Shown: piece after piece, positions 1 to 8,147 of the stretch
How the letters are laid out: the number at the start of each line of letters is the position of its first letter
Position numbering within the stretch: position 1 is the stretch's first letter
Source: Elioraea tepidiphila DSM 17972
Lineage (GTDB): Bacteria > Pseudomonadota > Alphaproteobacteria > Acetobacterales > Acetobacteraceae
Assembly: GCF_000378465.1 (NCBI RefSeq)
Contig: NZ_KB899938.1
Location: forward strand, 1-43,324
Direction: 5' to 3'
DNA length: 43,324 nt
Notes under the pieces: model-generated
Database searches by the model: none
What the model saw: only the letters and a program-made list of their open reading frames with translations
Told to the model about the DNA's origin: nothing
Translations under genes and position numbers: made by a program

Positions 1-184
1 CCGGGCGTCGCCGCGCACCATGAGGCCGCGGCGCCGTGCTGCCGGTCGCGCGATACAACTGCGACCAACGCACCGCGCTCGCCACGCTCACCGAGAACAG
101 CTTGGCCGCCTCGCGGCAACTCGCGCCATTCCGCATGGCCGCCACGACGCGATCACGCAGATCACAGGACAGGGCTCGGGTCAT
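1..184 (-). CDS. IS630-family transposase, N-terminal fragment (runs off window)
   Basis: The frame opens at an ATG at 184-182 and reads leftward without a stop to the window edge, about 61 residues. It begins MTRALSCDLRDRVVAAM and continues through CREAAKLFSVSVASAVRW, the helix-turn-helix DNA-binding region typical of IS630 transposases. It then enters the Arg/Pro-rich linker. The DDE catalytic part would lie outside the window. The matching C-terminal part of an equivalent copy is seen at 43064-43324. The partial state comes from the window edge, not from a visible mutation. Confidence 0.85.
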   Translation of the reverse strand, partial: MTRALSCDLRDRVVAAMRNGASCREAAKLFSVSVASAVRWSQLYRATGSTAPRPHGARRRP

Positions 185-277
185 CGGCTGCTGGCCTCCA
201 GCCCAGCCAGCAGCTTGAATCAGAAAACCAAACGCGCCGGAACACCCAATCCGATTCCACCAGAAGGAATCAGGCTC
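1..277 (-). mobile_element. IS630-family insertion sequence, 5' part only
   Basis: This is the transposase-start end of an IS630-type element, running off the left edge. Read outward on the minus strand, the element begins GAGCCTGATTCC at base 277. The same first nine bases (GAGCCTGAT) begin the element fragment at 43051, which defines the terminal inverted repeat. A TA dinucleotide at 278-279 adjoins the end, as expected for a family that duplicates a TA target. Only 277 bases are visible, so the length of the element and the second TA are unknown. Confidence 0.85.
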
Positions 278-279
278 TA

Positions 280-667
280 GGGACGCTGCGCGCGTCGGCG
301 ATACGGCATGCGAGATTGGCGAGGCACTCGACCACTTGAGGCGCGGTGACCTGCTGGGCTGGCGCTGGCGTCAGTCCGAACCGGGTAAACTTGTCCACCG
401 CGCGCCCTGAGCAGGTGCGAACCGCCACGACCGTCGCGGCCAGCTCGACCGCCGGAATAGCGATCACGCACTCCCTGGTCGCCCGTCGCGCGGTGACGCT
501 GTATGGCCGCTGCTCACGGTGCAGGCGACCAATGGCGGCTCGAAGTCCACCATCATATGCCAGGACATCGTCATGACATTCGGCTTGCCGCGGTGAGCCG
601 TCGTCAGGAGGACGACCGGGCCGGGTTCGAGCAGCTGATAGACCTTGCCGAGCGCCAGGGTCCGCAT
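280..667 (-). pseudogene. Flavin reductase-like (flavoredoxin family) pseudogene, frameshifted and cut by the IS
   Basis: Translation from an ATG at 667 gives MRTLALGKVYQLLEPGPVVL, then a TTAHRGKPNVMTMSWHMMV stretch typical of the N-terminal FMN-binding barrel of flavin reductase-like/flavoredoxin proteins. A GGAGGGGG ribosome site lies just upstream. Around 505-510 the reading frame shifts. The expected continuation (ATRECVIAIPAVELAATVV, then CSGRAVDKF) is found in another frame. That frame runs into the insertion sequence at 277, where it meets a stop at 270-272. About 129 codons remain of a usual 190-200. Both a frameshift and a 3' truncation are therefore visible, and the gene is very probably dead. 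The intact family binds FMN and supplies reduced flavin or acts as a small reductase. Confidence 0.75.
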
Positions 668-755
668 CGCCCCCTCCGGCGGGGAATGATCTTGCATTCT
701 CCTGCGATCGGCGTGCCGATCGCAAGATGAGGCGCTGACGGGGAGGGGGCCGCGC

Positions 756-1550
756 CTAGCGCGCTGCGGGATGCAGCCCGGCGAAGAACGCCGCGCGATC
801 GCGGGCCCCCCGCAGCAGCAGCGTCATGTCGTTCTCGGTCAGCACCATCCGCACGCCGGCGCCGATCGCCGCACGCCAGACGGCCTCCACCGGCGGCCCA
901 CCGAGCCCGACGAACTTGCCGACCGCGCCGGCGGCTGCCGTGCACGTCGCGACCGCCTCCGCGAGCTCGCGGCTCTGGTAGCCGCCGGGCAGGCCAAGGT
1001 CCCAAAGCAGGTCGGAGGCACCGATGAAGATGCCGTCGATCCCTTCCGTCGCGGCAATCGCGGCGACATTCTCGACCGCCCGCGCGCTCTCGATCATCGC
1101 GATCACGACGACCTCTGCGTTGAACCGCGCGCAGGCCTCGGCAAGCTTGAGGCCGTAGCCGAATTGCGGCAGCGAGCCCGGCACCGAGAGCTTCCCACGC
1201 GGGGCGAAACGGCAAGCGGCCGCGATCGCCGCCGCCTGTTCGGCCGTGTCAACGTGCGGGGCCAGCACGCCGAGCGCGCCGTTGGTCAGCAGTCCAGCGA
1301 TCTCACACGCATCGTGTGAGGCCGGACGCGCAAGCGGCAGCACACCAGACCGGATCGCGCCGAGCGCGATGTCGTAGGCGAGATGCGGTGTCATCGGGCT
1401 GTGCTCGAAGTCGAGCATCATCCAAGCGAAGCCGCACTCGGCGAGCATCGCGCCGATCTCGGCGCTACGGCTGAAGCGCACATTGCTCCCGAGGACGATC
1501 CCGCCACCGCTGATCGTCGCACGGAAGCGTGTCGCCGGACTGACCGTCAT
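756..1550 (-). CDS. HpcH/HpaI-type class II aldolase
   Basis: A 264-residue protein of the 2-oxo-acid aldolase/citrate lyase fold (4-hydroxy-2-oxoheptanedioate aldolase type), which splits hydroxy-oxo acids into pyruvate and an aldehyde using a divalent metal. The family residues are in place: His50 in DFEHSPMT, Arg75, Glu154 in MIESARAVENV and Asp180 in IGASDL. Their spacing matches what I recall for HpaI (45, 70, 149, 175). The length is normal. It is the last gene of a minus-strand operon behind an ABC transporter, and its start overlaps the permease stop by one base (TGATG), so translation is probably coupled. It may act on the end-product of the imported compound. The exact substrate cannot be told. 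Confidence 0.88.
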   Translation of the reverse strand: MTVSPATRFRATISGGGIVLGSNVRFSRSAEIGAMLAECGFAWMMLDFEHSPMTPHLAYDIALGAIRSGVLPLARPASHDACEIAGLLTNGALGVLAPHVDTAEQAAAIAAACRFAPRGKLSVPGSLPQFGYGLKLAEACARFNAEVVVIAMIESARAVENVAAIAATEGIDGIFIGASDLLWDLGLPGGYQSRELAEAVATCTAAAGAVGKFVGLGGPPVEAVWRAAIGAGVRMVLTENDMTLLLRGARDRAAFFAGLHPAAR

Positions 1551-2389
1551 CAGGCCCGCCAGCGCAGCACGTGACGCTCAAGCCGCTTCAGTCCGCCGTT
1601 GATCGCTGCCCCCACCACAGCCAGGACGACGAGTCCGGCGAAGGTGCTCGCGGTGTCGAACATTGCCGAGGACTGTGCGATCAGGAACCCGACCCCGCGG
1701 TTCGAACTCATGAACTCGCCGACCACGGCACCGATCAGAGCGTAAGGGACCGACACCTTGAGCCCGGTGAACACCCACGCCGCCGCCGAGGGCAGGATCA
1801 CTTTGCGCAGCAGCTGCCACTCGCCTGCCCCCATGATGCGTGTGGCATGGATGTGCACCGGGTTGACGTCGCGTACCCCCGCATAGGTGTTCAGGAACAC
1901 GAGGAAGAACACGATCACGGCGGATACGGCGACCTTGGACTCGATGCCTATCCCGAACCACATGATGAACAGCGGCGCGAGCGCGATCTTCGGCAGGCAG
2001 TAGATCGCGGTGATGTAGGGATCGAAGATGGTCGCGAGATCGTTCGACCGGCCGAGCGCGAAGCCGATCGTGAAACCGATCAGCGAGCCGAGCAGGAAGC
2101 CAAGTCCCGTTGCGGTCAGCGTGAAGGAGAGATGGTAGAACAGCGTGCCGTCCGAGAGCCACTGCCACAGCCGGCCACCGACCGCGACCGGGCTCGAGAC
2201 GAAGAATGCGTCGATCAGCCGGTCGGAGGCGAACTCCCAGAACGCCAGGAACACCACACCGACCAGCACGCGCAGCGCCATCAGCACCTGGTGGCGGCGC
2301 GCCTCGGCCGCGGCATGGGCAGCAGCAGCAGCGGAAGGCCGGCCCGGGGCGAACTCGTCGGCCTCGTAGACGCCGGCCCGCGTGGTCAT
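1550..2389 (-). CDS. ABC transporter permease, SsuC/TauC/NitT type
   Basis: A 279-residue inner-membrane permease of the nitrate/sulfonate/taurine uptake family. After a hydrophilic Ala-rich N-terminus of about 35 residues it has roughly six hydrophobic segments. The cytoplasmic loop ATRIMGAGEWQLLRKVILP carries the EAA-type motif that docks the ATPase. Its start overlaps the stop of the ATPase gene by four bases (ATGA). With the ATPase and binding protein upstream it forms a complete importer. The class transports small organic ions or pyrimidine/thiamine precursors, and the substrate here is unknown. Confidence 0.92.
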   Translation of the reverse strand: MTTRAGVYEADEFAPGRPSAAAAAHAAAEARRHQVLMALRVLVGVVFLAFWEFASDRLIDAFFVSSPVAVGGRLWQWLSDGTLFYHLSFTLTATGLGFLLGSLIGFTIGFALGRSNDLATIFDPYITAIYCLPKIALAPLFIMWFGIGIESKVAVSAVIVFFLVFLNTYAGVRDVNPVHIHATRIMGAGEWQLLRKVILPSAAAWVFTGLKVSVPYALIGAVVGEFMSSNRGVGFLIAQSSAMFDTASTFAGLVVLAVVGAAINGGLKRLERHVLRWRA

Positions 2390-3165
2390 GCGGCATCCTC
2401 CTCGCGGCGGATATCGGGTTCGAGCGCGGACCAGAGCGTCTCATAGAGCTCCTGGAAGCGTCGGTCGAAGCGGATGCGGAAGATGTCGCGCGGCCGCGGC
2501 AGGTCGATTTCGTGCACCGACTGCACGCGGCCTGGCCTCGTCGTGAAAACCACAACCCGATCGGCGAGTGCCACCGCTTCGGCGATGTCGTGGGTGACGA
2601 ACACCACGGTCTTGCGGCTCTCCTCCCAGATCGCCGTCAGTTCGGCCTGCATGACGAGCTTGAGCTGCGCGTCGAGGGCGCCGAACGGCTCGTCCATCAG
2701 GAGGGTCGGCGGGTCATAGGCGAGCACCTGGGCCAAGGCGACACGCTTGCGCATCCCGCCGGAGAGTTCAACCGGGAAGTGTCGGCGAAACTGCTCCAGC
2801 TTGACCATGTTCAGCATCCGGTCGATGCGTGCGCTCGCGTCCGGTTTGGCCATGCCCTGGAGTTCAAGCGGCAGGCCGATATTGTCCTCCGCGGTGCGCC
2901 AGGGCAGCAGGCTGTCCACCTGCGTCATGTAGCCGACGCGTCGGTTGATGCCGTCGACCACGCGGCCGTCATGGACGATGCGCCCATCGCTCGGCGGAAT
3001 GATCCCGGCGATCATGTTCAGCATCGTCGACTTCCCGCATCCCGATGGGCCGAGGAAGGCGACGAACGCGCCATCCTCGATCGTCAGGGTCACCGGGGCG
3101 AGCGCCTCGATCTCGCGGCCGCGACGCAGGTAGCGCTTGGCTGCGCCCTCGATCTCGATCGCCAT
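2386..3165 (-). CDS. ABC transporter ATP-binding protein, SsuB/TauB/NrtD type
   Basis: A 259-residue ATPase with Walker A GPSGCGKST near residue 39, signature LSGGMRKRVALAQ, Walker B TLLMDEPFGALD and a following switch histidine in VTHDIAEA. The SGGM(R/K) form of the signature and the overall length are typical of the nitrate/sulfonate/taurine subfamily. It lies 22 bases after the binding-protein gene and overlaps the permease by four bases, so it powers that importer from the cytoplasmic face. All catalytic motifs are intact. Confidence 0.93.
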   Translation of the reverse strand: MAIEIEGAAKRYLRRGREIEALAPVTLTIEDGAFVAFLGPSGCGKSTMLNMIAGIIPPSDGRIVHDGRVVDGINRRVGYMTQVDSLLPWRTAEDNIGLPLELQGMAKPDASARIDRMLNMVKLEQFRRHFPVELSGGMRKRVALAQVLAYDPPTLLMDEPFGALDAQLKLVMQAELTAIWEESRKTVVFVTHDIAEAVALADRVVVFTTRPGRVQSVHEIDLPRPRDIFRIRFDRRFQELYETLWSALEPDIRREEDAA

Positions 3166-3187
3166 CTCCGCTGCTCCGGTGGCGTGA

Positions 3188-4282
3188 TCAGGCCTTCATC
3201 GCGGCTTCGACGAACCGAAGGTCCCACGCGTCGCCGAAGGCATAGCTTTCGGGCGGCGGCGGTTGGTTCGTGAGGCGAAGCTCGTCCTTCAGGAACTCCA
3301 TGTTCAGCTCGAAGTGACGCTGCGTCGGTACCGGCGTGGCCATGTAGATGTCGATATTGTTCACGAAGCTCGTCTCGAACAGCTGGTCCTCCATGCCGGT
3401 GAACCACTCCTTGGACCAGGCCTTGAAGTCGTCAGGAGTCTTCTTGATGGCTTCGAGTGCCATCGCCACGCCCTTGCAATAGGCGGTGAGCAATTCACCC
3501 TTCTCGCGCAGCGTCCGCTCGGTGACCGACGCGGTGATGTAGAGATAGTCAGCGAGCGCTGGCGGGGGATTGGTGGACATGTTGAACAGGTACACCGCGC
3601 CGAAGCGCTGCACAGCGAGATCGGACGTCGGCGACGACAGACAGAAGCCGTCGAGCTGGTTGTTCTGCATTGCCGCCAGCATCGCCGGTCCACCGCCACG
3701 CACGGGCACGAGCTGCCCATCGCGGTCCGGATCCAGCCCACCGAGCCGCATGACGTAGCGGATGAGCTGGTCCGGGCCAGCGCCGACGCCGGTGGTGCCG
3801 AGCCGCAGCCCCCTCAGCGCGCGCCCCTTCGCGGCCGGATCGGACGCCTCCGTCACGCCGGCGCGATCGGCGAGCTCCTTCTTGATGACGATGTTCGAGG
3901 CGTACTTGTTCACCATGCCGCAGATCATCTTGATGGGCTGACGGCGGATCTGGACGCGCATGTTCTGGGTAGGCGCGCCGAGCAGGATGTCGGTGGCGCC
4001 GGCCAGCAGCGCATCCTGGTTCACGCCCCGCTCGGTCGCGGCCATTCGGACCCGGAGCCCGGCCCTCTCGAACATTCCCCGTGAGCTGGCATAGTCCTCG
4101 GCCGCCCAGAGCCACGACTTGGCGGTGGCGCGCAAGGTGCTGAGCTCGCCCGTCTGCGCGCGTGCGGACGGTGCGAGCAGCAGGGCCGAGGCGGCACCCT
4201 GCATGGCGGCGACACCACCGACCGCAAGGCTCGCGCGCAGCATCGCGCGGCGCGACTTGGCCATCTCCAGCGTCCTGTCCAT
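3188..4282 (-). CDS. ABC transporter substrate-binding protein, NMT1/SsuA type
   Basis: A periplasmic binding protein of about 364 residues. The chosen start (ATG at 4282) has GGGGAG about six bases upstream. Alternative starts at 4300 and 4264 have a purine run jammed against the codon. The N-terminus carries a twin-arginine-like export signal (SRRAMLRASLAVGG, then a hydrophobic stretch ending SARAQ). The mature part resembles NMT1/THI5-like and SsuA proteins, as in the NQDALLAGATDILLGAPTQN segment, which contacts small ligands in this fold. As first gene of the operon it probably sets the specificity of the importer. Proteins of this family bind sulfonates, nitrate, pyrimidines or aromatic acids, and I cannot pick one. 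Confidence 0.85.
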   Translation of the reverse strand: MDRTLEMAKSRRAMLRASLAVGGVAAMQGAASALLLAPSARAQTGELSTLRATAKSWLWAAEDYASSRGMFERAGLRVRMAATERGVNQDALLAGATDILLGAPTQNMRVQIRRQPIKMICGMVNKYASNIVIKKELADRAGVTEASDPAAKGRALRGLRLGTTGVGAGPDQLIRYVMRLGGLDPDRDGQLVPVRGGGPAMLAAMQNNQLDGFCLSSPTSDLAVQRFGAVYLFNMSTNPPPALADYLYITASVTERTLREKGELLTAYCKGVAMALEAIKKTPDDFKAWSKEWFTGMEDQLFETSFVNNIDIYMATPVPTQRHFELNMEFLKDELRLTNQPPPPESYAFGDAWDLRFVEAAMKA

Positions 4283-4422
4283 CTCCGGCTCCCCATCCAT
4301 CCTCCCGTCCCTTTGGCGACCGCCGATGCGGATGGCGCATGCGCGGACGGGTTGTCGTGTCACCGTAGTGCAGGCATCCTTGCCCGGCAAGGCAGCCTTG
4401 CTGTTGCAGAGCCGAAAGCACA
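4283..4422. promoter_or_regulatory. Divergent promoter region with overlapping palindromes
   Basis: This 140-base gap separates the minus-strand transporter operon from the plus-strand hyuB operon and must hold both promoters. It contains two overlapping dyads: CCTTGCC-C-GGCAAGG at 4378-4392 and GCAAGGC-A-GCCTTGC at 4387-4401. They form three alternating half-sites within 24 bases. That arrangement looks like an operator for a dimeric regulator able to bind two registers. No regulator gene lies in the cluster. I could not identify convincing -35/-10 boxes. Confidence 0.5.
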
Positions 4423-6048
4423 ATGCGCGCGCCCACCCACGCGACTGATGTCGTCACGCTCGGTGTCCTCTGGCAGCGTTTGACCGGGCTGATGGATGAG
4501 GTCGCGCAGGCCTTCGTGCGCACGAGCTTCAGCGCGGTGGTGCGCGAGAACTGGGATCTCGCGGTGTCGCTGATGGACGCGCAAGGCCGCCAGTTCGCGC
4601 AGTCCTCGCGCTCGATCCCCTCTTTCCTCGGCACCATGCCGCGCACCTTGCGGGCCATGCTGGCGCGCATCCCTGCGCAGAGCCTGAAGCCCGGCGATGT
4701 GCTGATCAGCAACGATCCGTGGCTCGGCACCGGGCATCTGAACGACATCACGCTCGCGCGACCGATCTTTCTCGACGGCCGGCTGATCGCATTCGTGGGC
4801 GGCACGTTCCACTGCGTCGATGTCGGTGGGGCGCCGCGTCCCGATGCGCGCGACGTGTACGAGGAGGGACTGACCATCCCGATCTGCCGCATCGTCAAGG
4901 CCGGGGTCGAGGACCGTGAGATCGTCGGCTTCCTGGTCGAGAACTTCCGCGAGCCCGACGAGGCGATGGGCGATATCCGTGCGATGTTCGCTGCCTTCGG
5001 GGTGGCCGAGCGGCGCCTGCTTTGCATCCTCGATCAGGAGCGGGTTGTGGAACTCGGGCCGATCGTGGACGCGATCCTGGCACGTTCGGAGGCGAGCATG
5101 CGTGCGGCGCTCGCGGCCGCACCCGACGGCGTGGTCGAGGATGAGACGGTGGCGGACGGGTTTGAGGCGCGGCTGCCTATCCGCTGCCGGATCGAGAAGC
5201 GTGGGGACGGGATCGCGCTCGACTTCGCCGGAACAGCACCGCAGGTGCCGCATCCCGTAAACTCGCCGTTCGGCTTCAGCAGCGCCTATGCCGCCTACGC
5301 CGTGAAGTGCGCCTTCAATCCGCGCGCGCCGAACAACGATGGTGGCCTGCGACCGATCACGATCAGCGCGCCGGAAGGCTGTCTGGTCAATCCGCGCCGG
5401 CCGGCGCCGGTGTGGGGCCGGCATCTGTCCGGCCACTATCTGCCGTTCGTTGTCCTCGGCGCGCTTGCGAAGCTCGTGCCCGAGCGCGTGGCGGCGGAAG
5501 CCGGGGCGCCGGCCTGGAACGTGTACTTCCGCGGCGAAGACCGCACGGGTCGGCGCTTCGCGAAGATGTACTTCATGAGCGGTGGCCACGGTGCGCGCGC
5601 CGCAAGCGACGGCCCGTCGGTGCTGTCGTTCCCGACCAACGTCGCGAACACCCCGGCCGAGCAGTTCGAGAACGATGTGCCGTTGCTGGTGACGGAGCGG
5701 CGGCTGATCCCCGACAGCGGTGGCGCGGGCCGGCAGCGTGGCGGGCTCGGCCAGCGCATCGCGTTCCGAAACATCGGCATGGCGCCGGTGCGTTTCATGT
5801 ATCGGCACGAGCGGGTGCTGCACCCGCCGCGCGGCCTGCTCGGAGGCGAGCCGGGCGCATGCGGTCGCGAGCTGCTGGACGGCAAGCCCATCCCGGCAAA
5901 GACCGCGGGCTCGCTCGATCCCGGCAGCACGCTCGCTTTCGAGACGCCCGGCGGCGGTGGCTTCGGCCCACCTTCGGAACGCCAGCAGGCCGACCACGAA
6001 GCCGATCTCGTCGAGGGCCTGATCACGGGCGCAGGACGTCCCGCGTGA
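4423..6048 (+). CDS. hyuB: Hydantoinase B / oxoprolinase-type subunit (HyuB family)
   Basis: A 541-residue protein of the HyuB family, the partner subunit of ATP-dependent hydantoinases, 5-oxoprolinase and acetone carboxylase. Diagnostic stretches are VRTSFSAVVRENWDLAVSLM near the N-terminus, the NDPWLGTGHLNDITL segment, and the C-terminal ETPGGGGFGPP with its poly-Gly loop. The length is normal for a stand-alone subunit. The ATG at 4423 has only a weak purine-rich upstream site. Its stop overlaps the GTG start of hyuA, so the two subunits are made together. The family opens cyclic amides or carboxylates ketones at the cost of ATP. The true substrate is not readable from sequence. Confidence 0.9.
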   Translation: MRAPTHATDVVTLGVLWQRLTGLMDEVAQAFVRTSFSAVVRENWDLAVSLMDAQGRQFAQSSRSIPSFLGTMPRTLRAMLARIPAQSLKPGDVLISNDPWLGTGHLNDITLARPIFLDGRLIAFVGGTFHCVDVGGAPRPDARDVYEEGLTIPICRIVKAGVEDREIVGFLVENFREPDEAMGDIRAMFAAFGVAERRLLCILDQERVVELGPIVDAILARSEASMRAALAAAPDGVVEDETVADGFEARLPIRCRIEKRGDGIALDFAGTAPQVPHPVNSPFGFSSAYAAYAVKCAFNPRAPNNDGGLRPITISAPEGCLVNPRRPAPVWGRHLSGHYLPFVVLGALAKLVPERVAAEAGAPAWNVYFRGEDRTGRRFAKMYFMSGGHGARAASDGPSVLSFPTNVANTPAEQFENDVPLLVTERRLIPDSGGAGRQRGGLGQRIAFRNIGMAPVRFMYRHERVLHPPRGLLGGEPGACGRELLDGKPIPAKTAGSLDPGSTLAFETPGGGGFGPPSERQQADHEADLVEGLITGAGRPA

Positions 6049-8147
6049 GCGATCCTCGGCTGCGGCTCGGTGTCGATATCGGCGGCACCTTCACCGATCT
6101 CGTCCTGAGCGATCCCGCAAGCGGCGCGCTGTGGAACGGCAAGGTGCTGACCACGCCCGCCGATCCATCCGAGGGCGTCCTCGCAGGCATCGATGAGGTG
6201 ACGCGGCTTGCCGGTGTCGCGCCGCAGGCGATCGCCCAGGTCATCCACGGCACCACCCTGGTCGCCAATGCGATCATCGAGCGCAAGGGCGTGCGTACCG
6301 GCTTCGTCACCACGGCGGGGTTCCGTGATCTGCTGGTGATGGCGCGCGAGTGGCGCTGGGACATCTATGACCTGAACATCACGCTTGCCGCGCCGCTCGT
6401 GCCCCGCTCGCGCTCGGTCGAGGTCACCGAACGGCTCGGCCCCGACGGAGCGGTCCTGATCCCCTTCGACCCAGGCTCGGCGGAGGAGGCCGTGGAGTGG
6501 CTTGCCGCGATGGGGGTCGAGGCGGTGGCGGTGACATTTCTGCACGCCTTCCGCAACCCCGCGCACGAGCGGGCGATGGCGGAGGTCATCGCCCGCCACC
6601 TGTCCGATGTCGAGGTGTCGCTGTCCAGCGAGGTGGCGCCTGCGCTCGGCGAGTACGAGCGTGCGACGACGACGGTTGCCAACGCCTATGTCCAGCCGGT
6701 GTTTCGTCGCTATCTCGCGCGCCTCGCCGAGGGGCTGCGCGCGCTCGGCGTACGCTCGGAACTGCTGCTGATGCAGTCGGATGGCGGCACGATCCATCAG
6801 GGAGCGGCCATGCGATACCCGGTGCGGCTGGTGCAGTCCGGCCCGGCGGGTGGTGCGCAGGCGACTGCGCTTGCCGGTGCGGCGATCGGCGCCCACGACG
6901 TGCTGGCCTTCGACATGGGCGGCACCACCGCCAAGGCCTGCCTGATCCCCAACGGCGAGCCGTCTCACACCTCCGTCTTCGAGGTCGCGCGCATCGCCCG
7001 TTTCCGCCCCGGCAGTGGCCTGCCGCTGCTGGTGCCGGCGATCGACATGATCGAGATCGGCGCGGGCGGCGGCTCGATCGCGCGTGTCAACGCGCTCGGC
7101 GTGATCGAGGTCGGGCCGGACAGTGCCGCGGCCGATCCGGGCCCCGCGTGCTACGGCCGCGGCGGCACGCAACCGACCGTGACGGATGCCGATCTGCTGC
7201 TCGGGCATCTCGATGCCGGAAGCTTTCTCGGCGGTACGATGCGCCTGGACCGCGCCGCTGCGGAGGCGGCGATCCGGCGCGCGATCGCCGAGCCGCTCGG
7301 GCTTTCGGTGATCGACGCCGCGCTCGGCATTCGCGCGATCGTGGACGAGAGCATGGCGCAGGCCGCAGCGATCCATGCGATCGAGAAGGGCGTGCGCGTC
7401 GCCGACTACGCCATGGTCGCGATCGGCGGCGCCGGGCCGGTCCATGCCTGCGATGTCGCGCGTCGGCTCGGCATGCGCCGGGTGATCTGCCCGGCGGGTG
7501 CGGGTGTGGCCTCGGCCTTCGGCTTCCTCGCGAGCCCCGTCGCCTTCGCTGCCGCGCGTTCGCACATCATTCCGCTCGCCGCCGTCTCCGCGGACGAGGC
7601 GGCGGTACTGCTTGACGCGCTTGCCGACGAGGCGCTCTGCCATCTCGCCGGCACGGGCGTCGATCACAGCGCGGCCGGGCTCGATCGGTTGGCGGAGCTG
7701 CGCTATCGCGGCCAGGGGCACGCGATCGAGGTGGCGCTGCCCGATCCGCGCGCGGGCGACTGGCACGGGCGCACGCAGGCGGCGTTCGAGGCGCGTTACC
7801 GGACGCTCTACGACCGGATCGAGCCCAGAGGCGAGATCGAGATCGTGACATGGCGTGTCGTCGCGCGGGGTCCACGGCCGCAGATGCGTATGTCGGCGGC
7901 CGTGACGTCCGACGGCGAGGCAGTCAAAGGTGTTCGGGCCGTGTTCTGCGCCAACGCCCGCAGGTTCCGTGACGCGACCGTGTACGACCGCTATCGTCTT
8001 GCGCCGGGAAGGCTGATTGTCGGACCTGCGGTGGTCGAGGAACGCGAGAGCACGGCCGTGATCCCAGAGGGCGCGACCGCTTCGACGGATGCGGCCGGCC
8101 ACCTGGTGATCAGGCTCGCGGAAGCAGACGGGGGAGAAATGACGTGA
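6045..8147 (+). CDS. hyuA: Hydantoinase/oxoprolinase ATPase subunit (HyuA family)
   Basis: A protein of about 700 residues. The frame is open far upstream, but the GTG at 6045 is the natural start: it overlaps the hyuB stop (GTGA) and puts LGVDIGGTFTDLVL, the N-terminal phosphate-binding motif, at residues 7-20. A second motif, LAFDMGGTTAKACLI near residue 286, belongs to the actin-like ATPase core, followed by the conserved GAGGGSIA segment. The C-terminal VVEERESTAVIPEG matches the family end. It would phosphorylate or activate the cyclic substrate while HyuB completes turnover. It overlaps the next gene by four bases. Confidence 0.9.
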   Translation: MSDPRLRLGVDIGGTFTDLVLSDPASGALWNGKVLTTPADPSEGVLAGIDEVTRLAGVAPQAIAQVIHGTTLVANAIIERKGVRTGFVTTAGFRDLLVMAREWRWDIYDLNITLAAPLVPRSRSVEVTERLGPDGAVLIPFDPGSAEEAVEWLAAMGVEAVAVTFLHAFRNPAHERAMAEVIARHLSDVEVSLSSEVAPALGEYERATTTVANAYVQPVFRRYLARLAEGLRALGVRSELLLMQSDGGTIHQGAAMRYPVRLVQSGPAGGAQATALAGAAIGAHDVLAFDMGGTTAKACLIPNGEPSHTSVFEVARIARFRPGSGLPLLVPAIDMIEIGAGGGSIARVNALGVIEVGPDSAAADPGPACYGRGGTQPTVTDADLLLGHLDAGSFLGGTMRLDRAAAEAAIRRAIAEPLGLSVIDAALGIRAIVDESMAQAAAIHAIEKGVRVADYAMVAIGGAGPVHACDVARRLGMRRVICPAGAGVASAFGFLASPVAFAAARSHIIPLAAVSADEAAVLLDALADEALCHLAGTGVDHSAAGLDRLAELRYRGQGHAIEVALPDPRAGDWHGRTQAAFEARYRTLYDRIEPRGEIEIVTWRVVARGPRPQMRMSAAVTSDGEAVKGVRAVFCANARRFRDATVYDRYRLAPGRLIVGPAVVEERESTAVIPEGATASTDAAGHLVIRLAEADGGEMT

